From assembly GCA_965223485.1 (NCBI GenBank), contig OZ244993.1, positions 124,001 to 188,000 of the forward strand: a DNA stretch of 64,000 bases. The letters are read 5' to 3'. Under the pieces are notes generated by a model. It searched no databases, was not told the DNA's origin, and saw only the letters and a program-made list of their open reading frames with translations. Positions 7,889 through 15,237 of the stretch are shown here, piece by piece. This DNA is from VXPQ01 sp965223485 (GTDB lineage: Bacteria; Bacteroidota; Rhodothermia; Rhodothermales; VXPQ01). How positions within the stretch are numbered: position 1 is the stretch's first letter; each line of letters begins with the position of its first letter. The position numbers and the translations under genes are program-made.

Positions 7889-7900
7889 GAAACCACGCCA

Positions 7901-7935
7901 AAGCCCGCACGGGATCATCTCCTGTGCGGGCTTTT
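7901..7935 (+). terminator. Rho-independent terminator after hsp20
   Basis: The arms aagcccgcac and gtgcgggctt form a perfect 10-bp GC-rich stem around a loop of about 13 bases and are followed by TTTTC. The position 50 bases after the hsp20 stop fits. Confidence 0.8.
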
Positions 7936-7968
7936 CGCATGCCTGCCGGATAGGGCAGGGCCCCAAGA

Positions 7969-8130
7969 CGAATGAACGGCCCGCATGCACAACGCTGCGC
8001 GCGGCGCATCCTCAACAATCTCCGGACGGGCAGCAGCGCGAACGAACGGCCCGCATGCACAACGCTGCGCGCGGCGCATCCTCGACAATGTCCGGACAGG
8101 CGCAGCGCGAATGAACGGCCCGCTTGCAAG
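7969..8130 (+). repeat. Tandem repeat of a 70-bp unit (two copies and a partial third)
   Basis: The motif cga[a/t]gaacggcccgc starts at 7969, 8039 and 8108, giving 70- and 69-bp periods. Units 1 and 2 are nearly identical; the third diverges after about 16 bases. No reading frame is conserved across the units. The array lies between convergent genes, with hsp20 on the left and the DUF4249 gene on the right. Confidence 0.8.
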
Positions 8131-8146
8131 GTGCGGCGCTCCGGCG

Positions 8147-9058
8147 CTACCGGTCCGGGTTGGGCAACACCCGAAATCGTACGGAGGCGCTTGCGAAACT
8201 GCCGAACAGGCCGCGCCCGCCCTCCACATGATCGATCACATTAGGAAGTTCGCCCGGCGGCAACGTAGAACCGCCGTTTTCCCCCTGCTGCACCGCGTTC
8301 GAACGCACAAAATCGAACACGTTGTCGTCGATCGCCTGAATCCGCACCTCGTTAAGCCCATAAAAGTTCACCCCGAGCCAGGGATACCGGACACGGAGCC
8401 CGCCGTTGGGCGTTCGGTCGAAATTCTCCTCGTTCAGGGGCGGCGACACACTCTCGCGGAGCGTAAAGAGGTCTTCGCCAAGGGCATCGGCGAACGGGGT
8501 CAGATTCGTCGAATCGGGCTCGAGCGCTATCGTGGTAAACAGAAAAATGCTCTGACGGCCGGGATAGACGGGCGCCGTAATCTCGAAGGTGGGCGCTTCG
8601 CCCGCATCGTACACGAGCGTCTCGTCGTGCGCGCCCACGAAGCGGAAAAGGCCGGGAACCGTCGTTTCTGACGTGATGGTTCCGGCTCCGGGAACGTCCG
8701 CGACGAGGCGGTACGTCCGAAGCGGCAATACGCGCACCAGCTCTCGCATGCGGTAACGCCCCGAAGCCGCATCGGGGGCGAACAACTCCCAGGACGCCTC
8801 GACCCCGTCGCTGTCGTTTTCGAGCAGTTCAATGCGCACGGCGGCGCCCGCCACGGCCTGGGTAGCGGGATCGTAGGTCCCGTCGACCGGAAGCGTCCGG
8901 CTCACGGTGATGTACCCGATAGACCGCCCGGCTTCGAGATAGCCCTCCACAACGATCTCTTCCTCGAACGCCGGCGGGGCGACGGCATCGCAACCGGGCA
9001 AGACCGCCGCAAAGACGGCCGCCGCAAGAACGGGTATCCATGCAAATGTCGAGCGCAT
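8147..9058 (-). CDS. DUF4249 outer-membrane lipoprotein
   Basis: From ATG 9058 the protein has 303 residues. It has a lipoprotein signal (MRSTFAWIPVLAAAVFA then VLPGC), and residues from about 30 onward form a DUF4249 domain with EEIVVEGYLEAG at its start. DUF4249 proteins are Bacteroidota lipoproteins usually encoded next to a TonB receptor; they are thought to be the surface-exposed partner of that receptor. Here the ATG lies one base after the stop of the TonB receptor gene, so the two are surely one operon. An ATG eight codons upstream (9082) would overlap the receptor gene and is less likely. Confidence 0.82.
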   Translation of the reverse strand: MRSTFAWIPVLAAAVFAAVLPGCDAVAPPAFEEEIVVEGYLEAGRSIGYITVSRTLPVDGTYDPATQAVAGAAVRIELLENDSDGVEASWELFAPDAASGRYRMRELVRVLPLRTYRLVADVPGAGTITSETTVPGLFRFVGAHDETLVYDAGEAPTFEITAPVYPGRQSIFLFTTIALEPDSTNLTPFADALGEDLFTLRESVSPPLNEENFDRTPNGGLRVRYPWLGVNFYGLNEVRIQAIDDNVFDFVRSNAVQQGENGGSTLPPGELPNVIDHVEGGRGLFGSFASASVRFRVLPNPDR

Positions 9059-9059
9059 G

Positions 9060-11324
9060 TCAGAAATCGAAGGTGAATGCAATGTTCGGCAGCGGCACGG
9101 GAATCTGCGGTATTTCGTTCCGTACGATATCCGCTGCGTCGGTGAAATCGAAGAAATAGAACCAGATATTGCGCCGGCTGTAGGCGTTGAGCACCTGCGC
9201 CTGTAATTCGAAATCCGCTCCGAACAGCGTGGTGCGCCAGGAAACGCCTACATCCAGCCGGTGATAGGGGGGCAGGCGGCGATTGTTGTATTTCGTGACC
9301 AGTACATTGGACCAGTCCGAATCAAACGGCGAATTCACGAGTCGGTATTGTGCGAGCGGTTCGGTGTAGGCCTGCCCGGTTGCATACACCCAGACGGCGC
9401 TGGCCCGAAAGGCGCGTGATATTTCGACATTGAGCACGGTCTTCACGTCCAGCGTTCGATCGTGTTTGGGCGAATAGAACCCGAAATTGTTGATGTTCGG
9501 AAACCGGCGCCGGGTACGGCTCAGCGTGCCGGCCACAAACCCGTTCACGCGCCCTTGCGTGCGCTGCACGGTCGTTTCGAGGCCATAGGCATGGCCATCC
9601 CCGAAATGAAACAACTCGGCATAGTCCAGCCCCGCCACGTCCTGCACGAAAGGATCCCACTCGAAAAGATCCTGCATCGTACGGTAATAGGCCTCAACAT
9701 CCAGATTGAAACCCAGCGGCGAGATGTGCTTCATGCCGATCACCGCCTGATTACCGTAAGCAGGGCGTACCCCCTCTCCGGTGGCCAGCCAGGTATCGAA
9801 TCCCGAAAAAATTTCGCTGGTTATGAGCGTGAGGAACTGGTAGTATCGCCCGTAGGCAGCCTGAAGCCGCAAAGACGGCATCGGTTCGTATTCGAACGAC
9901 AAGCGAGGGGACGCCCGGACAAACCGGCCCTCCTCGAAATAATTGCCCCGGACGCCGCCCTCGATGGACACGCGGGGCGCCGGCCGCCAGGTGGCCTGTG
10001 CATACGCCGATGTATACACGCTCCGGGTACGCCAGTCAAGCACTTCCTCCTCGTTGAAGTCGGTGTGCAAACGCAATGTCAGGAATCCTGACCAGAAACC
10101 GGCCTTCGCCGAAATATTCCCGCCGGGGATGTATTCAAAATCGCCCTTGACGGAAATATCGTCTACCGTGTTGTCGTTCTCGATAGGCGTGGCCGCCAGC
10201 TCTATCACCGGCTTGCTGAAATACTTCGATCCCGTGAACGTGAAGTTGGAAAAGAGCTCCTGCGAAAAAAGGTGGGTCCAGTTCATGCTCAGCGACCTGT
10301 TCCCGTACCGGATATTCACAAGAGCGTCGTCCACGATTTCGATGTCGAGCGCATCCTGTCCGGCATAGAACGCAAGCGAAAAGAAGTCCCTGTTCGACAG
10401 GTCGAAATTGAATTTTCCATTCACGTCCACAAAGTAAAACGCATCCGGAATGCCCTGAATGTCGGCCTTGCGCAAAAAATACAATATCGGCTCGATGGTG
10501 GACCGCCGCATCGCCAGCATATAGGAACCGCGGCGCCAGGGACCCTCGATGATCCCCCGCGACGAAAGCAAACCGATGCTGAGGCCGGCGTCGAATTCGC
10601 GCCGGTTGCCGTCCCGGTTGTAGATATCGACTACCGAACCCAAACGACCGCCGTACTCGGCAGGAAATCCGCCCTTGTAGAGCCGCACATCCTTGATGGC
10701 GTCCGGATTGAACGTCGAAAAAACACCGAAAAAATGCGACGGGTTGTAGATGGAGGTGCGGTCGAGCAGAATGAGCGTCTGATCCGGCCCGCCTCCCCGG
10801 ATGTAGAGACCGCTCGAATAATCCGAGGCCGCCTTCACGCCGGGCAGCAGTTGCAGGGATCGGAATACGTCCGGTTGCAGGAACGCCGGGAGCGACTTGA
10901 TGAGCTGCGTCTGGAGTTGTTGTACGCCGATTTTGCGGGCTTCGTACAACTCCTCCCGCTCCCCGGTGACCGTGACTTCCTCTATGTCTTGCTCTTCCGG
11001 GGATAGTTCGATATCCAACCGGCGCTGCTCGCCGGGGGCCAGTTCGACCTCGACGCGCTCGGTGCGATACCCGATGTAGGACACCACGACCGTCAGGGCG
11101 CCTGGCGGAATACCCGTCACTGTGTAGTATCCCGAGTTGTTGGTGGCCGCCCCGATCGACGTGCCATCCACCCGCACATTCGCCAGGAGCAGGGTTTCGC
11201 CGGAAGTAACGTCGCGGACATATCCGCTGAGCGAGGCACCCTCCCGGACGGTATCCTGAGCAAGCGCCGCTCCTGCAATCGCAACGGATAGAAGCGCCTG
11301 CAGGAGACAATACGAAATACGCAT
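9060..11324 (-). CDS. TonB-dependent outer-membrane receptor with carboxypeptidase-regulatory-like N-domain
   Basis: From ATG 11324 the protein has 754 residues. A signal peptide (MRISYCLLQALLSVAIAG...ALA|QD) leads into a carboxypeptidase-regulatory-like domain (LSGYVRDVTSGETLLLANV), then a TonB plug (LPGVKAASDYSSGLYIRGGG) and a C-terminal 22-strand-type barrel ending in Phe (NIAFTFDF). It imports an unknown ligand across the outer membrane using the proton motive force, together with the DUF4249 lipoprotein. It lacks a SusD-type partner, so glycan uptake is not implied. A second in-frame ATG at 11348 would give an N-region with an Arg pair and cannot be excluded. Confidence 0.87.
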   Translation of the reverse strand: MRISYCLLQALLSVAIAGAALAQDTVREGASLSGYVRDVTSGETLLLANVRVDGTSIGAATNNSGYYTVTGIPPGALTVVVSYIGYRTERVEVELAPGEQRRLDIELSPEEQDIEEVTVTGEREELYEARKIGVQQLQTQLIKSLPAFLQPDVFRSLQLLPGVKAASDYSSGLYIRGGGPDQTLILLDRTSIYNPSHFFGVFSTFNPDAIKDVRLYKGGFPAEYGGRLGSVVDIYNRDGNRREFDAGLSIGLLSSRGIIEGPWRRGSYMLAMRRSTIEPILYFLRKADIQGIPDAFYFVDVNGKFNFDLSNRDFFSLAFYAGQDALDIEIVDDALVNIRYGNRSLSMNWTHLFSQELFSNFTFTGSKYFSKPVIELAATPIENDNTVDDISVKGDFEYIPGGNISAKAGFWSGFLTLRLHTDFNEEEVLDWRTRSVYTSAYAQATWRPAPRVSIEGGVRGNYFEEGRFVRASPRLSFEYEPMPSLRLQAAYGRYYQFLTLITSEIFSGFDTWLATGEGVRPAYGNQAVIGMKHISPLGFNLDVEAYYRTMQDLFEWDPFVQDVAGLDYAELFHFGDGHAYGLETTVQRTQGRVNGFVAGTLSRTRRRFPNINNFGFYSPKHDRTLDVKTVLNVEISRAFRASAVWVYATGQAYTEPLAQYRLVNSPFDSDWSNVLVTKYNNRRLPPYHRLDVGVSWRTTLFGADFELQAQVLNAYSRRNIWFYFFDFTDAADIVRNEIPQIPVPLPNIAFTFDF

Positions 11325-11510
11325 GAACAGCAGTCGCCTCAACGGCATGGCAGGGGGCAAGGAGAAGCATCTTGTTTTCGCCCGGCGCCGGGAAAGGTTC
11401 CGGGGGGGAGACGCCTTGCTCGGATGGGGGGGCGGGACGGCGGGAGGGATACTTGAGCAAAAAATCGCTGCGGGGTAGTCGGGTTGGGCTGTGCGTGATT
11501 TTATTTGGGA

Positions 11511-11516
11511 ATTATA
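11511..11516 (-). promoter_or_regulatory. Possible -10 box for the TonB receptor operon
   Basis: The minus strand reads TATAAT about 190 bases before the receptor start. No good -35 sits 17 bases upstream, so this is a weak call. It overlaps the AT-rich divergent region shared with the plus-strand promoter at 11525. Confidence 0.25.
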
Positions 11517-11524
11517 ACTAATTG

Positions 11525-11554
11525 TTGACAGGCAGGGGATTCCTGCTTTAATAT
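11525..11554 (+). promoter_or_regulatory. Sigma70-like promoter at the left end of the accessory island
   Basis: TTGACA at 11525-11530 and TAATAT at 11549-11554 are separated by 18 bases. It points to the small-gene cluster that begins at 11582. The match to the proteobacterial-type consensus is much better than that of the core-gene promoters in this window. Confidence 0.55.
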
Positions 11555-11581
11555 ATAGGGGGGTTATATACCTAAAAAGAA

Positions 11582-11860
11582 ATGTGGAGGCAATTCGATG
11601 CAATCGACCCTGACAACGATCTGTGGGAGCGCCTGCAAAAGGCGGAGTAGCGTTTCGATTACCTGCAAGGGGAAAAGGTGGAACGCTTGAAGTCCGAGAT
11701 CAAGGAACTGGAGAGTCTGAATCAAGCCATTGACAGATACCATATCCAGCGGTGCGATGCGGCGAGTGATCTGACCATGGCCTTGAGGGCGCTGGAAACC
11801 ATTGGCGCTATCAAGTTGCCAACCGAACACCCGGAGGCACAAGCAGAGCAATCTGCCTGA
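11582..11860 (+). CDS. Small coiled-coil protein, frame interrupted by an in-frame TAG
   Basis: ATG 11582 follows an AT-rich leader with a possible AAAAAGA binding site. It opens MWRQFDAIDPDNDLWERLQK-AE and meets TAG at 11648-11650. The same frame continues RFDYLQGEKVERLKSEIKEL and so on to TGA 11858. The second part has a heptad-like coiled coil (residues ~32-55). Either one 92-residue protein has suffered a nonsense mutation (CAG to TAG is the simplest), or only the segment from GTG 11678 (60 residues) is made. The function is unknown. It is first in the cluster behind the TTGACA promoter. Confidence 0.4.
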
Positions 11861-11913
11861 TTCCCCCCTTGGTGGAAAACGAAACCCTAAACCCTGAATC
11901 CGCGAGGAAAACC

Positions 11914-12279
11914 ATGCCTATTGGAAGAAAAACCACGTACGTTATTACGCCCGTAGACAGCCCGATTGCATTCAGGGATGGATCAGACCAACCGTTCAGC
12001 AACGTGGACGGGAATGAGGATGAGGCCGTGGAGCAATGGTATTTCAAATACGCCGAGCGCTTTCTGGAATATCCAGAGGGGGAAACCGCCGTTGTTGCTG
12101 TCACGATCACTGATCCATTCTTGGGCGAGATCGGAACGTTTAGGGCACGCATTATTCCCGGCTGGGTAGGGGTAAGTATAGAACCGGACACGGGTTCAGC
12201 AGGGGTTGTAAACGATATGTTGACAGCCGCTAAAAACCCCGAATTGGCCAAGCAATACTTGACGCGGAAAATATCCTGA
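11914..12279 (+). CDS. Hypothetical protein, 121 residues
   Basis: ATG 11914 has a GAGGA binding site 7 bases upstream. The protein starts MPIGRKTTYVITPVDSPIAF, is acidic, shows alternating hydrophobic residues typical of beta structure (TAVVAVTITD, then FRARIIPGWVGVSIE), and ends in a helix (AKNPELAKQYLTRKIS). I recognise no family. It lies in a row of small unrecognised genes with tight spacing on the plus strand, resembling a phage or integrative-element cargo segment. Confidence 0.6.
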   Translation: MPIGRKTTYVITPVDSPIAFRDGSDQPFSNVDGNEDEAVEQWYFKYAERFLEYPEGETAVVAVTITDPFLGEIGTFRARIIPGWVGVSIEPDTGSAGVVNDMLTAAKNPELAKQYLTRKIS

Positions 12280-12357
12280 ACAAGCAAAACAGGGATGCGC
12301 GTTGTGGAGCGATGCGCTTGGACATGCTTTCCAAATAACCCAAACCAACGAGGATAC

Positions 12358-12906
12358 ATGAAATACACAGAGACATTCACGGCGTTTGTGCGGTTCATCC
12401 GTGGGATCGAGAACGACTACAGCGCCGAGAAAAACGTGGACGGCTACATGAACGAGTTTCGGCAGGCTTACCGCGAGCGGTTCGATTGGCACAAGCCGTA
12501 CGCCAGCAGCCCGGCAGACTTCATGCGTGAATTCGCCTTGCCGATGGAATTCAACGGTACGCACGTAATCGTCGAAGGGTCGTTCAAGAAGAACCTGCAC
12601 GGTCCAGACACCCATATCGACACGTTGATCGTTCGAATCCCGAAGGAAGAATTCGAGATCGACAGCGGCGAAATGAAGAGCAGGGACCGAGACACGTTGT
12701 TCTGGTTGATCGAGTACATCAAGCCGGATCCGACCTACCTGATCCCGTACGCCGAGGTGCAACCTCGATGGGAACAGGCGGAATCCGATGAAAACCTTGA
12801 GTTCATGAACTCCGGGCCGGTCGGCATGGAATACCGCGAAAAGCCGCAGCGCCCGTTGCAGGAGCAATACAGGGTGTACAATCCCGAACTGCAAACAGAG
12901 AACTAA
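12358..12906 (+). CDS. Hypothetical protein, 182 residues
   Basis: ATG 12358 follows a CGAGGA binding site. The protein begins MKYTETFTAFVRFIRGIEND and has alternating helical and beta segments, many acidic residues and no signal peptide or membrane span. It ends with a proline- and glutamine-rich tail (EKPQRPLQEQYRVYNPELQT). I do not recognise it. A longer frame back to 12295 exists but has no binding site. It is the third gene of the small-gene cluster. Confidence 0.62.
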   Translation: MKYTETFTAFVRFIRGIENDYSAEKNVDGYMNEFRQAYRERFDWHKPYASSPADFMREFALPMEFNGTHVIVEGSFKKNLHGPDTHIDTLIVRIPKEEFEIDSGEMKSRDRDTLFWLIEYIKPDPTYLIPYAEVQPRWEQAESDENLEFMNSGPVGMEYREKPQRPLQEQYRVYNPELQTEN

Positions 12907-12915
12907 GCCGGGTAT

Positions 12916-13077
12916 GTGCATACGTATTCATACGAACAGGCGGCGGAAGCATGGCTTTCTACGCCCGACAGGATGGAGCACGCTATCCACGTCAAGATCA
13001 AAAAAACCGAAGAGGACACATGGAGGACGTACAGCGTCCGGTCGACCCCGGTGGTTGACTTCGTGTTTCAAGGATAA
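12916..13077 (+). CDS. Small hypothetical protein, 53 residues
   Basis: A GTG at 12916, ten bases after the previous stop, opens a frame reading HTYSYEQAAEAWLSTPDRME, then HAIHVKIKKTEEDTW and ending VVDFVFQG at TAA 13075. The composition (helix then strand, balanced charge, Trp and Tyr residues) is that of a real protein, unlike the overlapping frames. The function is unknown. It probably belongs to the same transcript as the upstream gene. Confidence 0.5.
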   Translation: MHTYSYEQAAEAWLSTPDRMEHAIHVKIKKTEEDTWRTYSVRSTPVVDFVFQG

Positions 13078-13230
13078 TCCACCCCTATATTACCGTAACC
13101 GCTACAGCGCCGTGTTCGATGGGTTCGGTCTGCTATTCACGCCATGACCCGCGAAACAAAACCGGCCTCGGCATGTAGGACATAAACGCAAAACGGCGGG
13201 AGGCCAGAGGAAGGAAACCTCTCAGACGAA

Positions 13231-13380
13231 ATGGTCAAAATGGTAAAGTACGAGGCGTATGCTTATGGCCTCGATATAGAAAAGGTCACGAACGTTCTGG
13301 CCATCGTGCTACGAGATGAGTTACTCGCAATCTATAACGTAGACTTGCCGTCGCCGGCCACGACTCGCGATGACAAGTAG
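13231..13380 (+). CDS. Small hypothetical protein, 49 residues
   Basis: ATG 13231 follows GAGGAAGGAAACC, a purine-rich stretch that could bind the ribosome. The frame reads MVKMVKYEAYAYGLDIEKVT, then a hydrophobic helix (NVLAIVLRDELLAIYNV) and ends at TAG 13378. The helix is amphipathic rather than membrane-like. No family is recognised. It is the last of the cluster before the transposase remnant. Confidence 0.48.
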   Translation: MVKMVKYEAYAYGLDIEKVTNVLAIVLRDELLAIYNVDLPSPATTRDDK

Positions 13381-13428
13381 CCCTCCAGATACAGACGTAA
13401 CGCGCGTTTTCGGATTCTATACGCTCGT

Positions 13429-13911
13429 TCAGGTTGTTTTTCTGCTTTTCCTGTTTTCCTGGGTGCTATCCTGACTATAATTCAGTTTTCCTGTCGCTGA
13501 CAGGGCGTCATCGCCGCCATCGAATGCCTTGCGGATGCGCTGGAGCAGATGCCATGCATTCTTCTGGGCAATACCGATGTCCCGGTGCAACTTCATGGAG
13601 GAAACGCCTTTCAGGTTCGTCATGTGCAGGTAAATGGCATATGCCCACTTGCGAAGCGGAAGATTGGAACTCTCCATGACTGTGCCGACCTTGACGCTGA
13701 AATACTTGCGACAGTCCGTGCACCAGTACGGCATAGTCTTATGCGACGCTTCACGGGTGCGTGTACCCTTGCAACGGGGGCAATGGCGACCATCCGGCCA
13801 GATACGGGCTTCAAACCATTTGCGGGCCGTTTCCTCGTCGGGAAACATGTCCGCCAACTCCATGAGAGTAATGCCGTTTCGATGTGTTTTTCCGGGCGCT
13901 ACATGCGCCAT
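13429..13911 (-). pseudogene. Truncated IS1595-family transposase (zinc ribbon and HTH only)
   Basis: From ATG 13911 (GGAG 8 bases upstream) 160 codons run to the stop at 13429. The zinc ribbon CPRCKG...YWCTDCRKYF, SVKVGTVMESSNLPLRKWAY and the helix-turn-helix region ending WHLLQRIRKAF are the N-terminal half of IS1595-type transposases (usually about 300 residues). The frame then runs into an unrelated basic tail (NRKSRKTT), and the catalytic DDE/DDN domain is missing. It cannot transpose by itself. No terminal inverted repeats were identified. Confidence 0.72.
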
Positions 13912-13936
13912 AACAATCTCCGTTTTTTGCACCTGT

Positions 13937-13965
13937 AAAATACAACATTAATTTCTTTTTGTCAA
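13937..13965 (-). promoter_or_regulatory. Sigma70-like promoter of the truncated transposase
   Basis: On the minus strand TTGACA (plus 13960-13965) and TATTTT (plus 13937-13942) are separated by 17 bases, in a very AT-rich stretch just upstream of the transposase start. Confidence 0.55.
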
Positions 13966-13986
13966 GTATTGGTTATATAATACCTT

Positions 13987-14859
13987 TTATTTCTGCACCT
14001 CTGCCTTATACAGCTGTGGAGCAAGCGCAACATGCTGCTTAATACATCCCGGAAGCGAGAACATACGAGGATCACGACTAAAACAAAACAGTCGATACAA
14101 TGCATACTGCGATTCCCTTTTCTCCGAAAAAGCAACTTCGTTCTGTGTAATTAAAAAGGGCTGATACATACCGCTATTGGTGGTTTTTACCTCAATAAAC
14201 AGTTCATTATCGGTTTGACCGTCAAACGAACGAATGTCATACCCCGCGCCATCGCCATGCTCCTTGCTTGTCCATTCTACGTCGGAAAGCAAATCGTCGC
14301 GCCCATGACGTCTCAGACGAATTTTTTCATATTCCAACACAAATTTCTCTCCTCGTTCACCGAGTTGTCTGTTACGCGCTTCCCGTGCGGTATAGTCGAT
14401 ACGGCGCGGTCGGGCGGCATACCCGAAAGCAGGCTCCGATACAATCCCTTTCTTTGGAGGTGTAATTCCTTTCTCTGGAGGATCAACACGAACCCTGTCA
14501 AAAAACGACTCGTCAAATAACATGCCCCTTTCCTGATTCAGTATATCTTCTTGTTTAATCAGGTCGTTTCCTCTTATGGACAGCCTGTCTACTACTACTT
14601 CCCGTAACATTCTTTGGTAATTTTTGGCAGGGCGATAACCTCGTATATAAACGTGACCTTTTTCCAATAATATCGCGGATATATTTTGATGTTTAAATTC
14701 TATAGAACTCTCGGACCTGTTGTTCAACTTCTTTTGCAGAACTCGACGATGCTCCGTTTTATTAAAGGGCTCTCCACGACATTCGCGCGACAACATATCG
14801 ATATAATCGGCAACGATCGCTTCACACTCCACCCTGCTCCATGTATCGCCCCTGGCCAT
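13987..14859 (-). CDS. DUF3883 protein, PD-(D/E)xK nuclease-like
   Basis: 290 residues. Residues ~1-90 are a helical domain (VADYIDMLSRE, then KHQNISAIL and YIRGYRPAKNYQ) seen next to restriction-type nucleases. Residues ~160-290 are the DUF3883 domain: LGERGEKFVLEYE, GDGAGYDIRSFD and FIEVKTT. Asp208, Glu223 and Lys225 form a D...E-x-K pattern typical of PD-(D/E)xK nucleases, so a DNA-cleaving defence role is plausible but inferred. The linker has two similar proline-lysine turns (PPEKGI, PPKKGI). It sits in the accessory island beside the transposase remnant and has its own TTGACA promoter. Confidence 0.78.
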   Translation of the reverse strand: MARGDTWSRVECEAIVADYIDMLSRECRGEPFNKTEHRRVLQKKLNNRSESSIEFKHQNISAILLEKGHVYIRGYRPAKNYQRMLREVVVDRLSIRGNDLIKQEDILNQERGMLFDESFFDRVRVDPPEKGITPPKKGIVSEPAFGYAARPRRIDYTAREARNRQLGERGEKFVLEYEKIRLRRHGRDDLLSDVEWTSKEHGDGAGYDIRSFDGQTDNELFIEVKTTNSGMYQPFLITQNEVAFSEKRESQYALYRLFCFSRDPRMFSLPGCIKQHVALAPQLYKAEVQK

Positions 14860-14946
14860 GTATAAGGTTTGGAAAGATTAAAAGGGCTTCCAGGGTATAA
14901 TTTACGGGCCAGACAGAACACCCTGCACGGCACTTGACCTACTTCC

Positions 14947-14976
14947 AGAATACGCCATCCGAGATTGTCTTGTCAA
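14947..14976 (-). promoter_or_regulatory. Sigma70-like promoter of the DUF3883 gene
   Basis: On the minus strand TTGACA (plus 14971-14976) and TATTCT (plus 14947-14952) are separated by 18 bases, about 90 bases before the DUF3883 start. Confidence 0.45.
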
Positions 14977-15138
14977 GTAAAACCTGCCGGATTATATCCT
15001 GGACATAGCGTCTCGATTTCCTGCCCGCCGCCCCCACCGCAAACACCCCAGCCGGGCGCCCCGCAACCTCTTCACGAAAATTTCCCGTAATTCCTTGCAT
15101 ATCAATGACTTGCGGACTCTCCGAAAGGCATCGAAAAG

Positions 15139-15168
15139 TTGCGGTGCAGGGGGGAATTTCGTATCTTG
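15139..15168 (+). promoter_or_regulatory. Candidate promoter of gyrA
   Basis: TTG at 15139-15141 and TATCTTG at 15162-15168 are 20 bases apart, the same layout as the candidate promoter at 3616. It lies about 70 bases before the gyrA start. Confidence 0.35.
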
Positions 15169-15237
15169 TAAGGATATGGTCTTCCCTTGAATTCCTCCGG
15201 GAAGCGTCGAAGCATTTCCAACCGGTACGTAACCTAT

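Larger units (their letters stand above)
14860..15237 (+). other. Divergent intergenic region between the DUF3883 gene and gyrA
   Basis: No gene is seen in these 378 bases. The left side is AT-rich and carries a minus-strand sigma70-like promoter for the DUF3883 gene. The right side becomes GC-rich and carries a candidate plus-strand promoter for gyrA. The composition change near 15000 probably marks the right boundary of the accessory island. Confidence 0.5.

Noticed and set aside
8147..11324. TonB receptor and lipoprotein as a SusC/SusD glycan locus
   Set aside because: The lipoprotein is a DUF4249 type, not SusD, and no glycosidase is adjacent.
13429..13932. Intact IS1595 element
   Set aside because: The catalytic half is missing and no inverted repeats were found.
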